A stretch of 64,000 bases of DNA from Streptomyces sp. M92 (GCF_028473745.1 NZ_CP101137.1:1426001-1490000), one strand, 5' to 3'; shown: positions 10,127 through 19,654, counted from the first letter of the stretch. Translations and numbers: made by a program. The notes: a model not told the origin generated them from the letters alone.

Positions 10127-10381
10127 ATGGCAAAGGTCACGGTGCGCTACTGGGCCGCCGCGAAGGCCGCGGCGGGGGTGGCCGAGGAGGCGTACGACGC
10201 GGCCACGCTCGCGGACGCGCTCGGGGCGGTGCGCGAGCGGCACCCCGGCGAACTGACGCGCGTGCTGCTGCGCTGCTCGTTCCTCGTCGACGGCGACCCC
10301 GTGGGAACGCGCGAGCACGAGACGGTACGGCTGGCCGAGGGCGGCACGGTCGAGGTCCTCCCGCCGTTCGCGGGAGGGTGA
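10127..10381 (+). CDS. MoaD/ThiS-family small sulfur-carrier protein
   Basis: The 84-residue product has the ubiquitin-like MoaD pattern: KVTVRYWAAAKAAAGVAEE at the start, RVLLRCSFLVDG in the middle and the C-terminal diglycine VLPPFAGG, which is the site of thiocarboxylation. MoaD-type carriers donate sulfur for molybdopterin synthesis, ThiS-type for thiamine. This member could serve either or another pathway, because no moaE or thiG is adjacent. ATG 10127 follows GAAGGA; the in-frame upstream extension is out of character. Its stop lies within a few bases of the next gene's start. Confidence 0.85.
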   Translation: MAKVTVRYWAAAKAAAGVAEEAYDAATLADALGAVRERHPGELTRVLLRCSFLVDGDPVGTREHETVRLAEGGTVEVLPPFAGG

Positions 10382-10383
10382 GC

Positions 10384-11613
10384 ATGACCGACCAGCCGCA
10401 TCAGCCGTACGGGCAGAACCAGCCGTACGAGGGATACGACGGATACAACGGATACGACGGATACGACGCCCAGGCGTGGCCGTCCGGGCAGCAGGCGTAT
10501 CAGGGCACCCAGGACCAGCAGGGGCACCAGAACGGGTACGAGGGCCTGGACGCCGCCCAGTACACCCAGCAGTGGCAGGGGCAGACCTGGGAGACCCAGG
10601 TGCAGCCGCCGGTCTCCGTGGAGGAGACGGCGTACCTCCCGCCGCAGCAGCCGCAGCAGCCGCAGCAGCCGCAGCAGCCGCAGCAGCCGCAGCAGCCGTA
10701 CCAGGCGCACGCGCAGACGTACGGCTACTACCCCGAGCCGCAGCCGCAGCCGCAGCCGCAACCCCAGCCGGCCGCTCCCGCCCCGGCCGCACCCGCCGCC
10801 GCGCCCCCCGCCTCCGCCGACGAGCCCGGCTACGGCCCCGCGACCCTCGCCGGGAACACGCGGATAACGGACGCCCAGCGTGCCCGTGCCGAGGGGCGCT
10901 CGCCGATCATCGACCCCGGCATGCAGCCGGCGGGACTCACCGCGCTGCTCGGTCTGCTGCTGGCCGGCGGGGCGGCGCTCGGCACGTACGCGCTACTCGT
11001 CCCGCTCGTCGTCCTCCAGGCGGTCACCGCGGCCGGCTGGTTCCGGCTGAACGGCATGTGGCCCGCCCGGCAGGGCATCGCCCTGGGCTTCGCCGCCGCG
11101 CTCGCCGCCGACGCGGCGATGCTGGTGTCCGACCGCTCCCCGGCGGCGATCATCGGCACCCTCGGGGTGTGGGTGCTGCTCTCCCTCGTGCTGCAACTGC
11201 GCTCGCACGCCGACCCGGACGAGCGGATGTACGGCCTGATGGCGACCATCGTCGCGGCGGCCCTGGCCGTGGTCGCGGGCGGGTACCTGGCCGCCGGCGC
11301 GGATGCCGTGACGGTCGGCGCGATCGCGGTGGCCGTCGCCGCCGTGGCGCGGGCCCTGCCGCTGCCGACCGCGGCCTCCATGGTCGTGGCGCTGCTCGCG
11401 GCGGCCGGGGCGGGGATCGCGGCCGGCGCGATGACGGACTTCGGATCGTCGGGGGCGCTGCTCGGCGCGGGCGCCGCGGTGTGCGCGCTGATCGGCCACC
11501 GGGTGGCGGCGTACGACTACCCGTCCCGTTTCGTCCACTTCACGGCGGGCGTGGCCCTGCCGCTGGCGGCCGCCGCGCCGGCCGTCTACCTGCTGGGCCG
11601 GGCGCTCGGCTGA
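10384..11613 (+). CDS. Integral membrane protein with Pro/Gln-rich repeat N-terminus
   Basis: The 409-residue protein has a low-complexity cytoplasmic N-terminus with GYDGYNGYDGYDA, then six QQP units encoded by a 9-bp repeat, then PQPQPQP. From about residue 185 onward there are eight or so hydrophobic segments, for example LTALLGLLLAGGAALGTYAL and AAAVCALIGHRVAAYDYP. No enzymatic motif is visible. ATG 10384 follows GGGAGG at 6 bases; GTG two codons upstream overlaps the moaD-like stop. The two genes are likely co-transcribed. Function unknown. Confidence 0.85.
   Translation: MTDQPHQPYGQNQPYEGYDGYNGYDGYDAQAWPSGQQAYQGTQDQQGHQNGYEGLDAAQYTQQWQGQTWETQVQPPVSVEETAYLPPQQPQQPQQPQQPQQPQQPYQAHAQTYGYYPEPQPQPQPQPQPAAPAPAAPAAAPPASADEPGYGPATLAGNTRITDAQRARAEGRSPIIDPGMQPAGLTALLGLLLAGGAALGTYALLVPLVVLQAVTAAGWFRLNGMWPARQGIALGFAAALAADAAMLVSDRSPAAIIGTLGVWVLLSLVLQLRSHADPDERMYGLMATIVAAALAVVAGGYLAAGADAVTVGAIAVAVAAVARALPLPTAASMVVALLAAAGAGIAAGAMTDFGSSGALLGAGAAVCALIGHRVAAYDYPSRFVHFTAGVALPLAAAAPAVYLLGRALG
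10642..10698 (+). repeat. In-frame 9-bp tandem repeat encoding QQP
   Basis: About six copies of the 9-base unit CCGCAGCAG lie inside the membrane-protein gene at 10384-11613. Being a multiple of three, copy-number change would alter tail length without breaking the frame. Confidence 0.85.
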
Positions 11614-11742
11614 AACCGGCCGCCTGTCACAGGTGATCGACAAAATTCCGGTGGCCCTTGTCCGGCGCGTTACTCTCGCGCTGGACGGCCGCCGGTCGTC
11701 GGAGACCGCCGTCGTCGACCGCCCGAGGTGGGGGAACACCGC

Positions 11743-12480
11743 ATGCGTGCACTGCGAATACTGTTGATCGTCGTTGTGATATTGGGCGGTCTCTTCGTGA
11801 TCGCGGACCGGGTGGCGGTCAACTTCGCCGAGGGCGAGGCGGCGGACCAGCTGAAGAGCACCGAGAACCTGGCCTCGACGCCCGACGTCTCCATCAACGG
11901 CTTCCCCTTCCTCACCCAGGTCGTCGGCGGCGAACTGGACGACGTCGAGATCGGCATCGACGGCTACGAGGCGTCCACCGGCGACGGCGCCGAGAAGATC
12001 CGCATCGACCACCTGCGCGCGAACATGAAGGGCGTCGGCTTCTCCAGCGACTTCAGCTCCGCCACCGCGGCCACCGCCACCGGCACCGCGACCATCGCCT
12101 ACGACGAGCTGATGAAGGCCGCCAAGTCCGAGCCCACCACCGTCGCGCCGGGCGTCACCGCGAAGGTCGTCGGCCTCTCCGACGGCGGCAACGGCAAGAT
12201 CAAGGTCTCCCTCCAGGCCACGGCGTTCGGCGTCGAACTGCCCGAGCCGGTCGACGTCCTCAGCTCGGTCACGGTCAAGGACAACAACGTCGAGGTCGTC
12301 GCCGACGGCCTGCCGGAGATCGGCGGCAAGGAGCTGGCCGAGTCCCGCATCCGGGCCATCACCGACTTCCAGCAGACCATCGACGAGCTGCCCGGCGGCG
12401 TCCAGCTGGACAAGGTCGAGGCGGCGAAGGACGGCGTCGAGATCACGGTGAAGGGTTCGGACGTCAGGCTGGCCGGGTAG
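11743..12480 (+). CDS. DUF2993 (LmeA-like) exported lipid-binding protein
   Basis: The 245-residue protein has an N-terminal membrane anchor or signal (LRILLIVVVILGGLFVIADR) and then the DUF2993 pattern, including FPFLTQVVGGELDDVEIGID and GLPEIGGKELAESRI. Mycobacterial LmeA, of this family, binds phospholipid in the periplasm and helps lipomannan synthesis, so a lipid-handling role outside the membrane is likely. ATG 11743 follows GAGGTGGGGG. It is transcribed alone between the membrane protein and the cysA leader. Confidence 0.85.
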   Translation: MRALRILLIVVVILGGLFVIADRVAVNFAEGEAADQLKSTENLASTPDVSINGFPFLTQVVGGELDDVEIGIDGYEASTGDGAEKIRIDHLRANMKGVGFSSDFSSATAATATGTATIAYDELMKAAKSEPTTVAPGVTAKVVGLSDGGNGKIKVSLQATAFGVELPEPVDVLSSVTVKDNNVEVVADGLPEIGGKELAESRIRAITDFQQTIDELPGGVQLDKVEAAKDGVEITVKGSDVRLAG

Positions 12481-12668
12481 GACGGCGCCGGGGCGTCCGA
12501 CTGGCGAGACGTGGCCGTCCGCAGCGTAGATGGGTGGCGGGCGCATCCGGTCGAGGGAGGCGCGCGGGGGTGCCCGGTAGGAGTGTGTATCCCATATGAC
12601 GGACAATGATGTCTCATAATTCGACACGCCGGTGACACGCCCCGCCGTCCGTCCCTACGATCGGGCCT

Positions 12669-12749
12669 ATGAAGCGACAGGCGGATCTCACGAAGCGGCG
12701 GGCAGTCGACCTGTGCCGTGTCGCCGCCATGCTCTGTCGCACCGTCTGA
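12669..12749 (+). CDS. Cysteine-rich leader peptide upstream of cysA
   Basis: This 26-residue reading frame contains RRAVDLCRVAAMLCR and ends RTV, matching the arginine- and cysteine-containing leader peptides annotated upstream of sulfur-metabolism genes in actinobacteria. It is leaderless: TACGAT lies 7 bases before its ATG. The stop is 130 bases before cysA. In mycobacteria similar cysteine-containing upstream frames make downstream expression depend on cysteine supply. The same role is inferred here: ribosome stalling at the Cys codons when Cys-tRNA is short. It is too short for most gene callers. Confidence 0.75.
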   Translation: MKRQADLTKRRAVDLCRVAAMLCRTV

Positions 12750-12879
12750 GCGGACGGCGACGCCGCCGTCCGTGTCCCCTCACCTCGCCCTGCCCTGGGC
12801 ACCCGCGCGCCGCCCACCGGCCCGAGCGCGCGCACCCTCTCACCGCACGCCCCGCCGCACCTGCCCCGGAGGAGAAATC

Positions 12880-13725
12880 ATGAGCCGCAGCGACGTCCTG
12901 GTCGACGCCGACTGGCTGCAGGACCACCTGGACGACCCGACCATCGCGATCGTCGAGGTGGACGAGGACACGTCCGCGTACGACAAGAACCACATCAAGA
13001 ACGCGATCCGGATCGACTGGACCCAGGACCTCCAGGACCCGGTTCGCCGCGACTTCGTCGACCAGGAGGGCTTCGAGAAGCTCCTGTCGAAGAAGGGCAT
13101 CTCCAACGACCACACCGTGGTCCTCTACGGCGGCAACAACAACTGGTTCGCGTCCTACGCCTACTGGTACTTCAAGCTGTACGGCCACGACAGCGTCAAG
13201 CTCCTCGACGGCGGCCGCAAGAAGTGGGAGCTGGACGCCCGCGAGCTGGTCGACGGCACCGACGTGCCCGAGCGCCCGGCCACCGACTACAAGGCCAAGC
13301 CGCAGGACACCTCGATCCGTGCCTTCCGCGACGACGTCGTCAAGGCGATCGGCGCGCAGAACCTGGTCGACGTCCGCTCGCCCGACGAGTTCTCCGGCAA
13401 GCTGCTCGCCCCGGCCCACCTCCCGCAGGAGCAGTCGCAGCGTCCGGGCCACGTCCCGTCCGCCCGCAACATCCCGTGGTCGAAGAACGCCAACGACGAC
13501 GGCACCTTCAAGTCGGACGACGAGCTCAAGCAGCTCTACACCGACGAGCAGGTCGACCTGGCGAAGGACACCATCGCCTACTGCCGCATCGGTGAGCGCT
13601 CGGCCCTGACCTGGTTCGTGCTGCACGAGCTGCTGGGCGTGGAGAACGTCAAGAACTACGACGGCTCCTGGACCGAGTACGGCTCCCTGGTCGGCGTGCC
13701 GATCGAGCTCGGCGCCAACAAGTAA
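12880..13725 (+). CDS. cysA: Thiosulfate sulfurtransferase (rhodanese) CysA
   Basis: The 281-residue protein consists of two rhodanese domains. The first (SRSDVLVDADWLQDHLDDP, VVLYGGNNNWFASYAYWY) is inactive because it has Gly/Asn where the Cys would be. The second carries the active-site Cys in IAYCRIGERSALTWF. It transfers sulfane sulfur from thiosulfate to acceptors such as cyanide or thiols. The strong site GGAGGAGAAATC precedes ATG 12880; upstream in-frame codons belong to the leader region. DUF1416 follows 33 bases after the stop, and the pair is conserved in actinomycetes. Confidence 0.95.
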   Translation: MSRSDVLVDADWLQDHLDDPTIAIVEVDEDTSAYDKNHIKNAIRIDWTQDLQDPVRRDFVDQEGFEKLLSKKGISNDHTVVLYGGNNNWFASYAYWYFKLYGHDSVKLLDGGRKKWELDARELVDGTDVPERPATDYKAKPQDTSIRAFRDDVVKAIGAQNLVDVRSPDEFSGKLLAPAHLPQEQSQRPGHVPSARNIPWSKNANDDGTFKSDDELKQLYTDEQVDLAKDTIAYCRIGERSALTWFVLHELLGVENVKNYDGSWTEYGSLVGVPIELGANK

Positions 13726-13758
13726 GCCCGCCCCCTCTCAACCCCTCAGGAGTACGAC

Positions 13759-14049
13759 ATGTGCGGAGCGAAGGCCGGCGGCCCCGACGCCTCGACGATC
13801 AAGCCCGGTGAGACCACCATCCAGGGCCAGGTGACCCGCGACGGCGAGCCGGTGACGGGCTACGTCCGTCTGCTGGACGCCACCGGCGAGTTCACGGCGG
13901 AGGTCCCGACCTCCGCGACGGGCCAGTTCCGCTTCTACGCGGCCGAGGGCACCTGGACCGTCCGCGCGCTCGTGCCGGGCGGCAGCAGCGCCGACCGCAC
14001 GGTCGTCGCCCAGCAGGGCGGGCTCGCGGAGGTCGCGATCGCCGTCTGA
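13759..14049 (+). CDS. DUF1416 protein
   Basis: This 96-residue protein begins MCGAKAGGPDASTIKPGETT and has a compact beta-sandwich pattern (VTRDGEPVTGYVRLLDATGE, FYAAEGTWTVRALVPGG). The N-terminal Cys near the start is conserved in the family. It is almost always next to the CysA-type sulfurtransferase, so it probably works with it as acceptor, carrier or accessory factor, but its biochemical function is not established. A clear hairpin terminator follows, so leader, cysA and this gene form one unit. Confidence 0.9.
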   Translation: MCGAKAGGPDASTIKPGETTIQGQVTRDGEPVTGYVRLLDATGEFTAEVPTSATGQFRFYAAEGTWTVRALVPGGSSADRTVVAQQGGLAEVAIAV

Positions 14050-14070
14050 CGGCGACGGCGACGGTGACGG

Positions 14071-14117
14071 CGAGGGGCCGCACCCCACGGGTTGGACACC
14101 CGGGGTGCGGCCCCTCG
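14071..14117 (+). terminator. Strong hairpin terminator of the cysA-DUF1416 unit
   Basis: Perfect 16-bp arms (CGAGGGGCCGCACCCC and its complement) flank a 15-base loop, beginning 22 bases after the DUF1416 stop. Confidence 0.9.
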
Positions 14118-14156
14118 GCATGTCCGGGGACCGGGTTGCGGACCTACCCTGGACCT

Positions 14157-14417
14157 ATGTACGCGCGGCGGCGGCACCGCTACTTCGTGATGATGGGCAT
14201 CTGCATCGCGCTGTTCGTCCTGGCCTGGGGCGTCGTCCGGCTCTGGTCGGTCCCCGCGGCCGTCGCCATGTGCGTGGTCGCCATGGTCATCCCGCCGCTC
14301 GCCGCCGTCGTCGCCAACCGTCGCGGCCCCGACGACCGCTGGTGGGACGACCCGTCCGGCGACCCGCAGTCCGACGAGTGGTGGGCCGAACTGGACGGCA
14401 AGAAGGGGCGCCACTAG
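14157..14417 (+). CDS. DUF3099 two-TM membrane protein
   Basis: The 86-residue protein starts MYARRRHRYFVMMGICIALF and has two hydrophobic segments, then a short tail rich in Trp and Asp (RRGPDDRWWDDPSGD, DEWWAEL), as in DUF3099. The start is leaderless: TACCCT lies 6 bases before ATG 14157. Function unknown. It lies between the terminator of the cysA unit and a convergent TetR gene. Confidence 0.85.
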   Translation: MYARRRHRYFVMMGICIALFVLAWGVVRLWSVPAAVAMCVVAMVIPPLAAVVANRRGPDDRWWDDPSGDPQSDEWWAELDGKKGRH

Positions 14418-14444
14418 CCACCCTCCCCCACCGCCCCCCGTCAT

Positions 14445-15074
14445 TTACATCTGGTCCAGCCCCCCGACGAGTCCTCCCAGGCAGCGCACCGCCAGCTCGG
14501 CCGGTGAACCGGGGCCCTCGGGCCCCGCCTCCGTGCCGGCCCACGTCTCCATGGCGATCCGGATGGCGTCGGTGGCCGCGGCCGCCAGCAGCCGTACCTC
14601 CAGCGGGTCGGCGGCGCCGTCCGTCAGGCGCGCGACGACCGGGACCAGCCGCTCCTCCGACTCCTGGTTCACGCGGTACCACACGGCGCGCAGCGCCGGA
14701 TCGTCCTGCGCGGCCCGCAGCAGCCCGCGCGTGCGCAGCATCGCCTCGGCGGCCCGGTCGTCCGGGACCGCCAGCGCCTCCTCGACCGCGGTGCGCAGCG
14801 CAGGACCGAGCGGGGTGCCCGGCTCCGTGTCGGCGAGCAGCCCACGCCAGCGGTCGGCGCCGACCGTCAGCAGCGGACCGACCGCGTCCTGCTTGGAGCG
14901 GAAGTACCGGTAGAAGGTGCGCAGCGCGACCCCGGCGCGCCGGGCGATCTCCTCGGCCGTCGTGGCGTGCGGGCCCTGGGTGGCGAACAGCTCGGCCGCC
15001 GCGTGCGCGATGTCGAGCTGGGTGGCGGCCTTGCGGCGCTCGGTCAGGGACGGGGTCGGCGGCTCGGTGCTCAC
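14445..15074 (-). CDS. TetR-family regulator
   Basis: The 209-residue protein has the N-terminal TetR helix-turn-helix (LTERRKAATQLDIAHAAAEL, TTAEEIARRAGVALRTFYRY) and a C-terminal ligand domain with little recognisable sequence. GTG 15074 is chosen because TACGCT lies exactly 6 bases before it, a leaderless promoter; the longer frame upstream has no support. It is divergent from two short-chain dehydrogenase genes and probably represses them. Confidence 0.9.
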   Translation of the reverse strand: MSTEPPTPSLTERRKAATQLDIAHAAAELFATQGPHATTAEEIARRAGVALRTFYRYFRSKQDAVGPLLTVGADRWRGLLADTEPGTPLGPALRTAVEEALAVPDDRAAEAMLRTRGLLRAAQDDPALRAVWYRVNQESEERLVPVVARLTDGAADPLEVRLLAAAATDAIRIAMETWAGTEAGPEGPGSPAELAVRCLGGLVGGLDQM

Positions 15075-15236
15075 CCCAGAAGCGTACGACCCGCGACCAC
15101 TCGGCGGCATGCCGTGACGTAGTGGCAAACCGTGTCACCTAGGCGTACCGTGAAGTGGAATCCGGGCGCCGCAGGAAGAGAGCGGGCGCCGCAAGGGACC
15201 GGCCGGCGGACAACGCCGACCCGGCTTGGAGCACAC

Positions 15237-16055
15237 ATGAACCACCTGAACCCCCTGACCCCCCTGAACCGCTACGAAGGCCGCCGCGCCCTGGTCACCG
15301 GCGCCGGCTCGGGCATAGGCCAGGCCACCGCGCTGCGGCTGCTGGCGGAGGGCGGCACCGTCGTGGCCGCGGACGTCAGCGAGAAGGGTCTGAAGGACAC
15401 CTTCGAGAAGGCGGCCGCTCACGGTCACACGGACCGCCTCACCACCGGCGTCGTCGACATCGCCGACGAGACCTCCGTGCGCGAGGGCGTCAAGGCCGCG
15501 ACGGACGCCCTCGGCGGACTGGACGTCCTCGTCAACGCCGCCGGCATCCTGCGCTCCTCGCACACCGAGGAGACCAGCCTCGCGGACTTCACCCGCGTCC
15601 TGACGGTGAACCTCGTCGGCACCTTCCTGGTGATCCGCGAGGCGATCCCGGCGCTCCTGGCGGGCCGGGACGCGGCCGTGGTCAACTTCAGCTCCACCTC
15701 GGCGGCGTTCGCCCACCCGTACATGGCGGCCTACGCGGCGAGCAAGGGCGGCATCCAGTCCATGACCCACGCCCTGGCCGGCGAGTACGCGGGCCGCGGC
15801 ATCCGCTTCACCGCCGTGCAGCCGGGGTCCATCTCCTCCGGCATGACGGACGGCAGCGGGGCCAGCGGCCAGAGCGCCGGTCCCGGGCTGCCCGCGGACG
15901 CCGACATGAGCCTCTTCGCGAAGCTGTCGCCCGCCCTCGGCCGGGGCTTCGCCGGCCCGGAGACCGTGGCGTCCGTGGTCGCGATGCTCGGCTCCGAGGA
16001 CGGCCGGTTCATCACCGGCACCGAGATCCGGGTCGACGGCGGCACCCACTTCTGA
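15237..16055 (+). CDS. Short-chain dehydrogenase/reductase
   Basis: The 272-residue SDR has the cofactor motif ALVTGAGSGIGQATALRLL, the NAG motif as VLVNAAGIL, catalytic Ser in FSSTSAAFAHPYM, YxxxK in YAASKGG and the C-terminal ITGTEIRVDGGTHF. Asp at the end of beta-2 (VVAADVSEKG) suggests NAD rather than NADP. The first 14 residues contain a repeated LNPLTPLNR-type stretch. GGAG lies 7 bases before the ATG. It is followed 27 bases later by a second SDR gene; both are probably controlled by the divergent TetR protein. Confidence 0.9.
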   Translation: MNHLNPLTPLNRYEGRRALVTGAGSGIGQATALRLLAEGGTVVAADVSEKGLKDTFEKAAAHGHTDRLTTGVVDIADETSVREGVKAATDALGGLDVLVNAAGILRSSHTEETSLADFTRVLTVNLVGTFLVIREAIPALLAGRDAAVVNFSSTSAAFAHPYMAAYAASKGGIQSMTHALAGEYAGRGIRFTAVQPGSISSGMTDGSGASGQSAGPGLPADADMSLFAKLSPALGRGFAGPETVASVVAMLGSEDGRFITGTEIRVDGGTHF

Positions 16056-16847
<792 letters not shown>

Positions 16848-16995
16848 GCGTCAGTCTCAAGACTGCCGCAGACGCGGCCACCGGGTTCACCATGGCCGAA
16901 TCGTGATCAACTTCGCCGCAACCCCGGACGTCGGCGGTGGGTCTCCTGGGTGCGCGTATACGGAACGCGCGCTTCACATTCTGTGGGGGGACGTC

Positions 16996-17955
16996 ATGGA
17001 AGAGGAACCAGGGAGACCCGCGGCACCCGCCGAGCCGACGACGCCGGACGACGGCACGCCACCGGTCGAGTCCGTGGTGGACGCGGGCCACACGTCGCCG
17101 GAGAGGGCGACAGCCGACGAGCAGGATCGCGAGCCGCCGGACGGGCCGGTGGCGCCGGACGAGGACGCGCCGCCGGCCGGTGGCCCTTCCGCGCCCGTCG
17201 AGGAGCCCGTACGCCCCCGGAGGCGCGGGCGTACGGCACTGCTCATCGGTGTCGCCACCGTGTTGGGACTGGTCGCCGGAACCTGCGCCGGAGTGCTCGT
17301 GCAGGCGGACCGGAAGCCGACGAAGCTGCCGCCGCTGTCGCAGGCCGCGCTCGCACCCAGCACCGGGAAGGCGCCGAAGCCGCTGCCCGCCGACCAGGAC
17401 CGCCAGGTGCGCACCGAGGGCGACCTGCGTGACCTGCTGCTGGAGAAGCCGCGCGGGGCGGAGGAGTTCGACTGGCTGAAGGGCTCCGAGGGCTGGATGG
17501 ACCTGGCGGGCTACGCCGGGACCTTCGGGTATCCGCAGCGTGCGTACGAGAACCTGCTCCGCAACGAGTTCCGCCGGGCCGCCGTCACCGGCTGGGAGGT
17601 CGGCGAGACGTACTCCGTGGAGATCCGGCTGATCCAGTACCGGCAGGAAGAGGTCCTCGGCGCCACCGAGGCCAACGAGAAGAACCAGTACTTCGCTACC
17701 GACCTGGCGGACGAGTACTTCGTGCCCGGCGACGGCCTCCGCGTCGGCGATTGGAGCATCCCGGGCACAGGGGACGGCCGCGTGTTCGTCAACGATGAGC
17801 CTGTCCCCGGCCTCGACAGCTCGGAGTTCCCCTACCGGGCGGAAGCGCACGCCCGGCGAGGCGACATCGCCATGGAGATCTGGGTGAGCGGTGCCGAGCC
17901 GATCGACAAGAAGATGATCCTGGACCTGGCCGAGCAGCAGATGGAGCGGCTGTGA
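16996..17955 (+). CDS. Membrane-anchored protein, first of a three-gene set
   Basis: The 319-residue product has a long Pro/Glu/Asp-rich N-terminus (about 75 residues), one membrane segment (RTALLIGVATVLGLVAGTC), then a Lys/Pro linker and an external domain of about 200 residues containing DLRDLLLEKPRGAEEFDWLK and SVEIRLIQYRQEEVLG. I recognise no named family. Its stop overlaps the next start (GTGA). The next two products have the same plan: disordered cytoplasmic tail, one TM and an external domain. ATG 16996 follows GGGGGGACG. Confidence 0.8.
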   Translation: MEEEPGRPAAPAEPTTPDDGTPPVESVVDAGHTSPERATADEQDREPPDGPVAPDEDAPPAGGPSAPVEEPVRPRRRGRTALLIGVATVLGLVAGTCAGVLVQADRKPTKLPPLSQAALAPSTGKAPKPLPADQDRQVRTEGDLRDLLLEKPRGAEEFDWLKGSEGWMDLAGYAGTFGYPQRAYENLLRNEFRRAAVTGWEVGETYSVEIRLIQYRQEEVLGATEANEKNQYFATDLADEYFVPGDGLRVGDWSIPGTGDGRVFVNDEPVPGLDSSEFPYRAEAHARRGDIAMEIWVSGAEPIDKKMILDLAEQQMERL

Positions 17956-18776
17956 ACGAGAACCGGAACGACGCCCCGTCCACGGCCGAGCCCACCGAAC
18001 CGCCCTCTCCCGCCCCCGGACGCCGAGGCCGCCGCCGGATCGCCGCCGTCACCGGAGCACTCCTGCTGACCGGTGCCGTCGTCGGAGCCGTCGCGTACAC
18101 CGCCGTGGCCGTCGCGGACGCCGACCGCGATCCGGGCGTCCCTTCCTGGGCGCGTCCCCAGCCCACCGAGGACCGGACGGCGGCCGCGGCCGAGCCGGGC
18201 AGTCTGGCCTGGACCCTCGTGCCGTACCGGCCCCACAACTGGCGGCGCGGCCCCGACCTGGGCGAGTTCGGCTCGGACGCCGTGCTGAACGGAGACCGGA
18301 CGGCCGCCCTGTTCAAGGAGTCGCTGGCCGGGCTGCCCCGGACCGAGCGCAAAGAGCTGGAGAAGGAGATCGACCGCCGGCGCGTCAAGGAGATGGCGAT
18401 GCGCAGCTACGCCTTCACCATGGAGGAGGACGCCAGCCGTATGGCGGGCGCCGCCACCATGACGATCGTCCTGGCCCGGATGGAGGACCAGGCCGCGGCC
18501 AGTTCCGTGACGACGGGCCGGAACGAGCTTCTGGACGCCCTCGACATCTTCCGCGAGGGCCCCGAGATCGAGGGCTACGAGAACGCCGCCTGCTATCGCT
18601 CGCCTTCCGGCTCCGGCGACGACGAGGAACTCGACGCGATGTTCTGCTCCGCCTCCACCGGAGACATCGCGGTCGTCGCCACCGCCGAAGGAGTGCAGCC
18701 GTTCGACGCCGACGGTGTCGCCGCGCTGTTGAAGGACCAGTTGGACCGCATAGTCGAACCCGGGGAGTCCGTGTGA
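17952..18776 (+). CDS. Membrane-anchored protein, second of a three-gene set
   Basis: The 274-residue protein starts at GTG 17952, overlapping the previous stop by 4 bases, with GGAGCGG upstream. It has a short acidic/Pro-rich tail, a TM segment (RIAAVTGALLLTGAVVGAVA) and an external helical domain with ERKELEKEIDRRRVKEMAM. It contains paired Cys residues (NAACYRSPSG and DAMFCSASTG) that could form a disulfide outside the cell. The C-terminus (PFDADGVAALLKDQLDRIVE) resembles the ends of many sensor-like lipoproteins. Function unknown. Confidence 0.8.
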   Translation: MNENRNDAPSTAEPTEPPSPAPGRRGRRRIAAVTGALLLTGAVVGAVAYTAVAVADADRDPGVPSWARPQPTEDRTAAAAEPGSLAWTLVPYRPHNWRRGPDLGEFGSDAVLNGDRTAALFKESLAGLPRTERKELEKEIDRRRVKEMAMRSYAFTMEEDASRMAGAATMTIVLARMEDQAAASSVTTGRNELLDALDIFREGPEIEGYENAACYRSPSGSGDDEELDAMFCSASTGDIAVVATAEGVQPFDADGVAALLKDQLDRIVEPGESV

Positions 18777-19651
18777 CCGAGCAGATCACCCCGTCGGCCC
18801 CCGCCCCGTCGGCCCCCACCCCGTCGGCCCCCGCCCTGCCGCCCCTGCCGGACGCCCCGCCGCCCGGCGCTCCGACTCCGTCGGGCAAGGACCGCCGCGT
18901 CCTGCGCGCCGTGCTCCGCTGGACCGCCGCCGTCGCCGTCTTCGCGGCGGTCGGATCGGCCACGGCGTACGGCGTCACGCGGATGGACCGGACGGACGTG
19001 CCGGGGCTCGCGACCGCGTCGGACGGGCGCTGGAAGTACCCGACACTCACCGCGGCGCCGCTGCCGTCCGGCAGCCCGGGGCCGTTCGCCGAGGGGAACG
19101 CGGCCGGTGCCCACTACGCCGATCTGCGGGACCTGGTCCTGCCGGCGCCCGACGGGGCGACAGCTGACCCGGCTCTGCGCGGCACGGACGGCTGGCTGGC
19201 GACGGAGACCTTCCTCGCGGAGTACGGGGAGGAGTCCGACCGTGAGGCACTGCGGCTGAAGATCGTCGACGCGGGGCTGCGTCACATCGCCGCCCGTGGC
19301 TGGACCACCGAGGACGGGACGCACACGCGGATCTACCTGCTCCAGTTCGGTACGGCGGCCGTCGTGGACGACCTGCACACCATGCAGCTGGCGCCGTACG
19401 ACAGCCCGGTCTACGCCGTGCGGGGCGCGGAGACGGTGGAACCCGACGAGGACTTCCCGGAGGCCGCCGAGTCCGACGACGTACTCACCGCCGTCTTCAC
19501 CGAACCTGAGCCGTACGGCGACGAACAGGTCCGCGAGGCCTACCTCGGGGCCGGCGACGTCCTGGCGGTGGTGGTGCAGAGCCGCGCGGGCGGGGCGGCG
19601 GAGGTGCCCTTCCAGCAGACCGTGGCCCTGCAGACCCGACTGCTTCTCTGA
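18773..19651 (+). CDS. Membrane-anchored protein, third of a three-gene set
   Basis: The 292-residue protein starts at GTG 18773 with a 4-base overlap (GTGTGA). Its N-terminus has three copies of a PSAP-type unit encoded by a 15-base tandem repeat, then Pro-rich sequence and a TM segment (WTAAVAVFAAVGSATAYGV). The external domain includes YADLRDLVLPAPDGATADP, which matches the DLRDLLLEKP segment of the first gene, and ARGWTTEDGTHTRIYLLQFG, which matches its TGWEVGETYSVEIRLIQY. The first and third genes therefore look paralogous. The set ends at a palindromic element. Confidence 0.8.
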   Translation: MTEQITPSAPAPSAPTPSAPALPPLPDAPPPGAPTPSGKDRRVLRAVLRWTAAVAVFAAVGSATAYGVTRMDRTDVPGLATASDGRWKYPTLTAAPLPSGSPGPFAEGNAAGAHYADLRDLVLPAPDGATADPALRGTDGWLATETFLAEYGEESDREALRLKIVDAGLRHIAARGWTTEDGTHTRIYLLQFGTAAVVDDLHTMQLAPYDSPVYAVRGAETVEPDEDFPEAAESDDVLTAVFTEPEPYGDEQVREAYLGAGDVLAVVVQSRAGGAAEVPFQQTVALQTRLLL

Positions 19652-19654
19652 GAA

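Noticed and set aside
12632..12883. 83-residue frame overlapping the leader peptide before cysA
   Set aside because: It has no family match and lies out of frame with the leader peptide, which matches a known leader pattern and has a fitting promoter.
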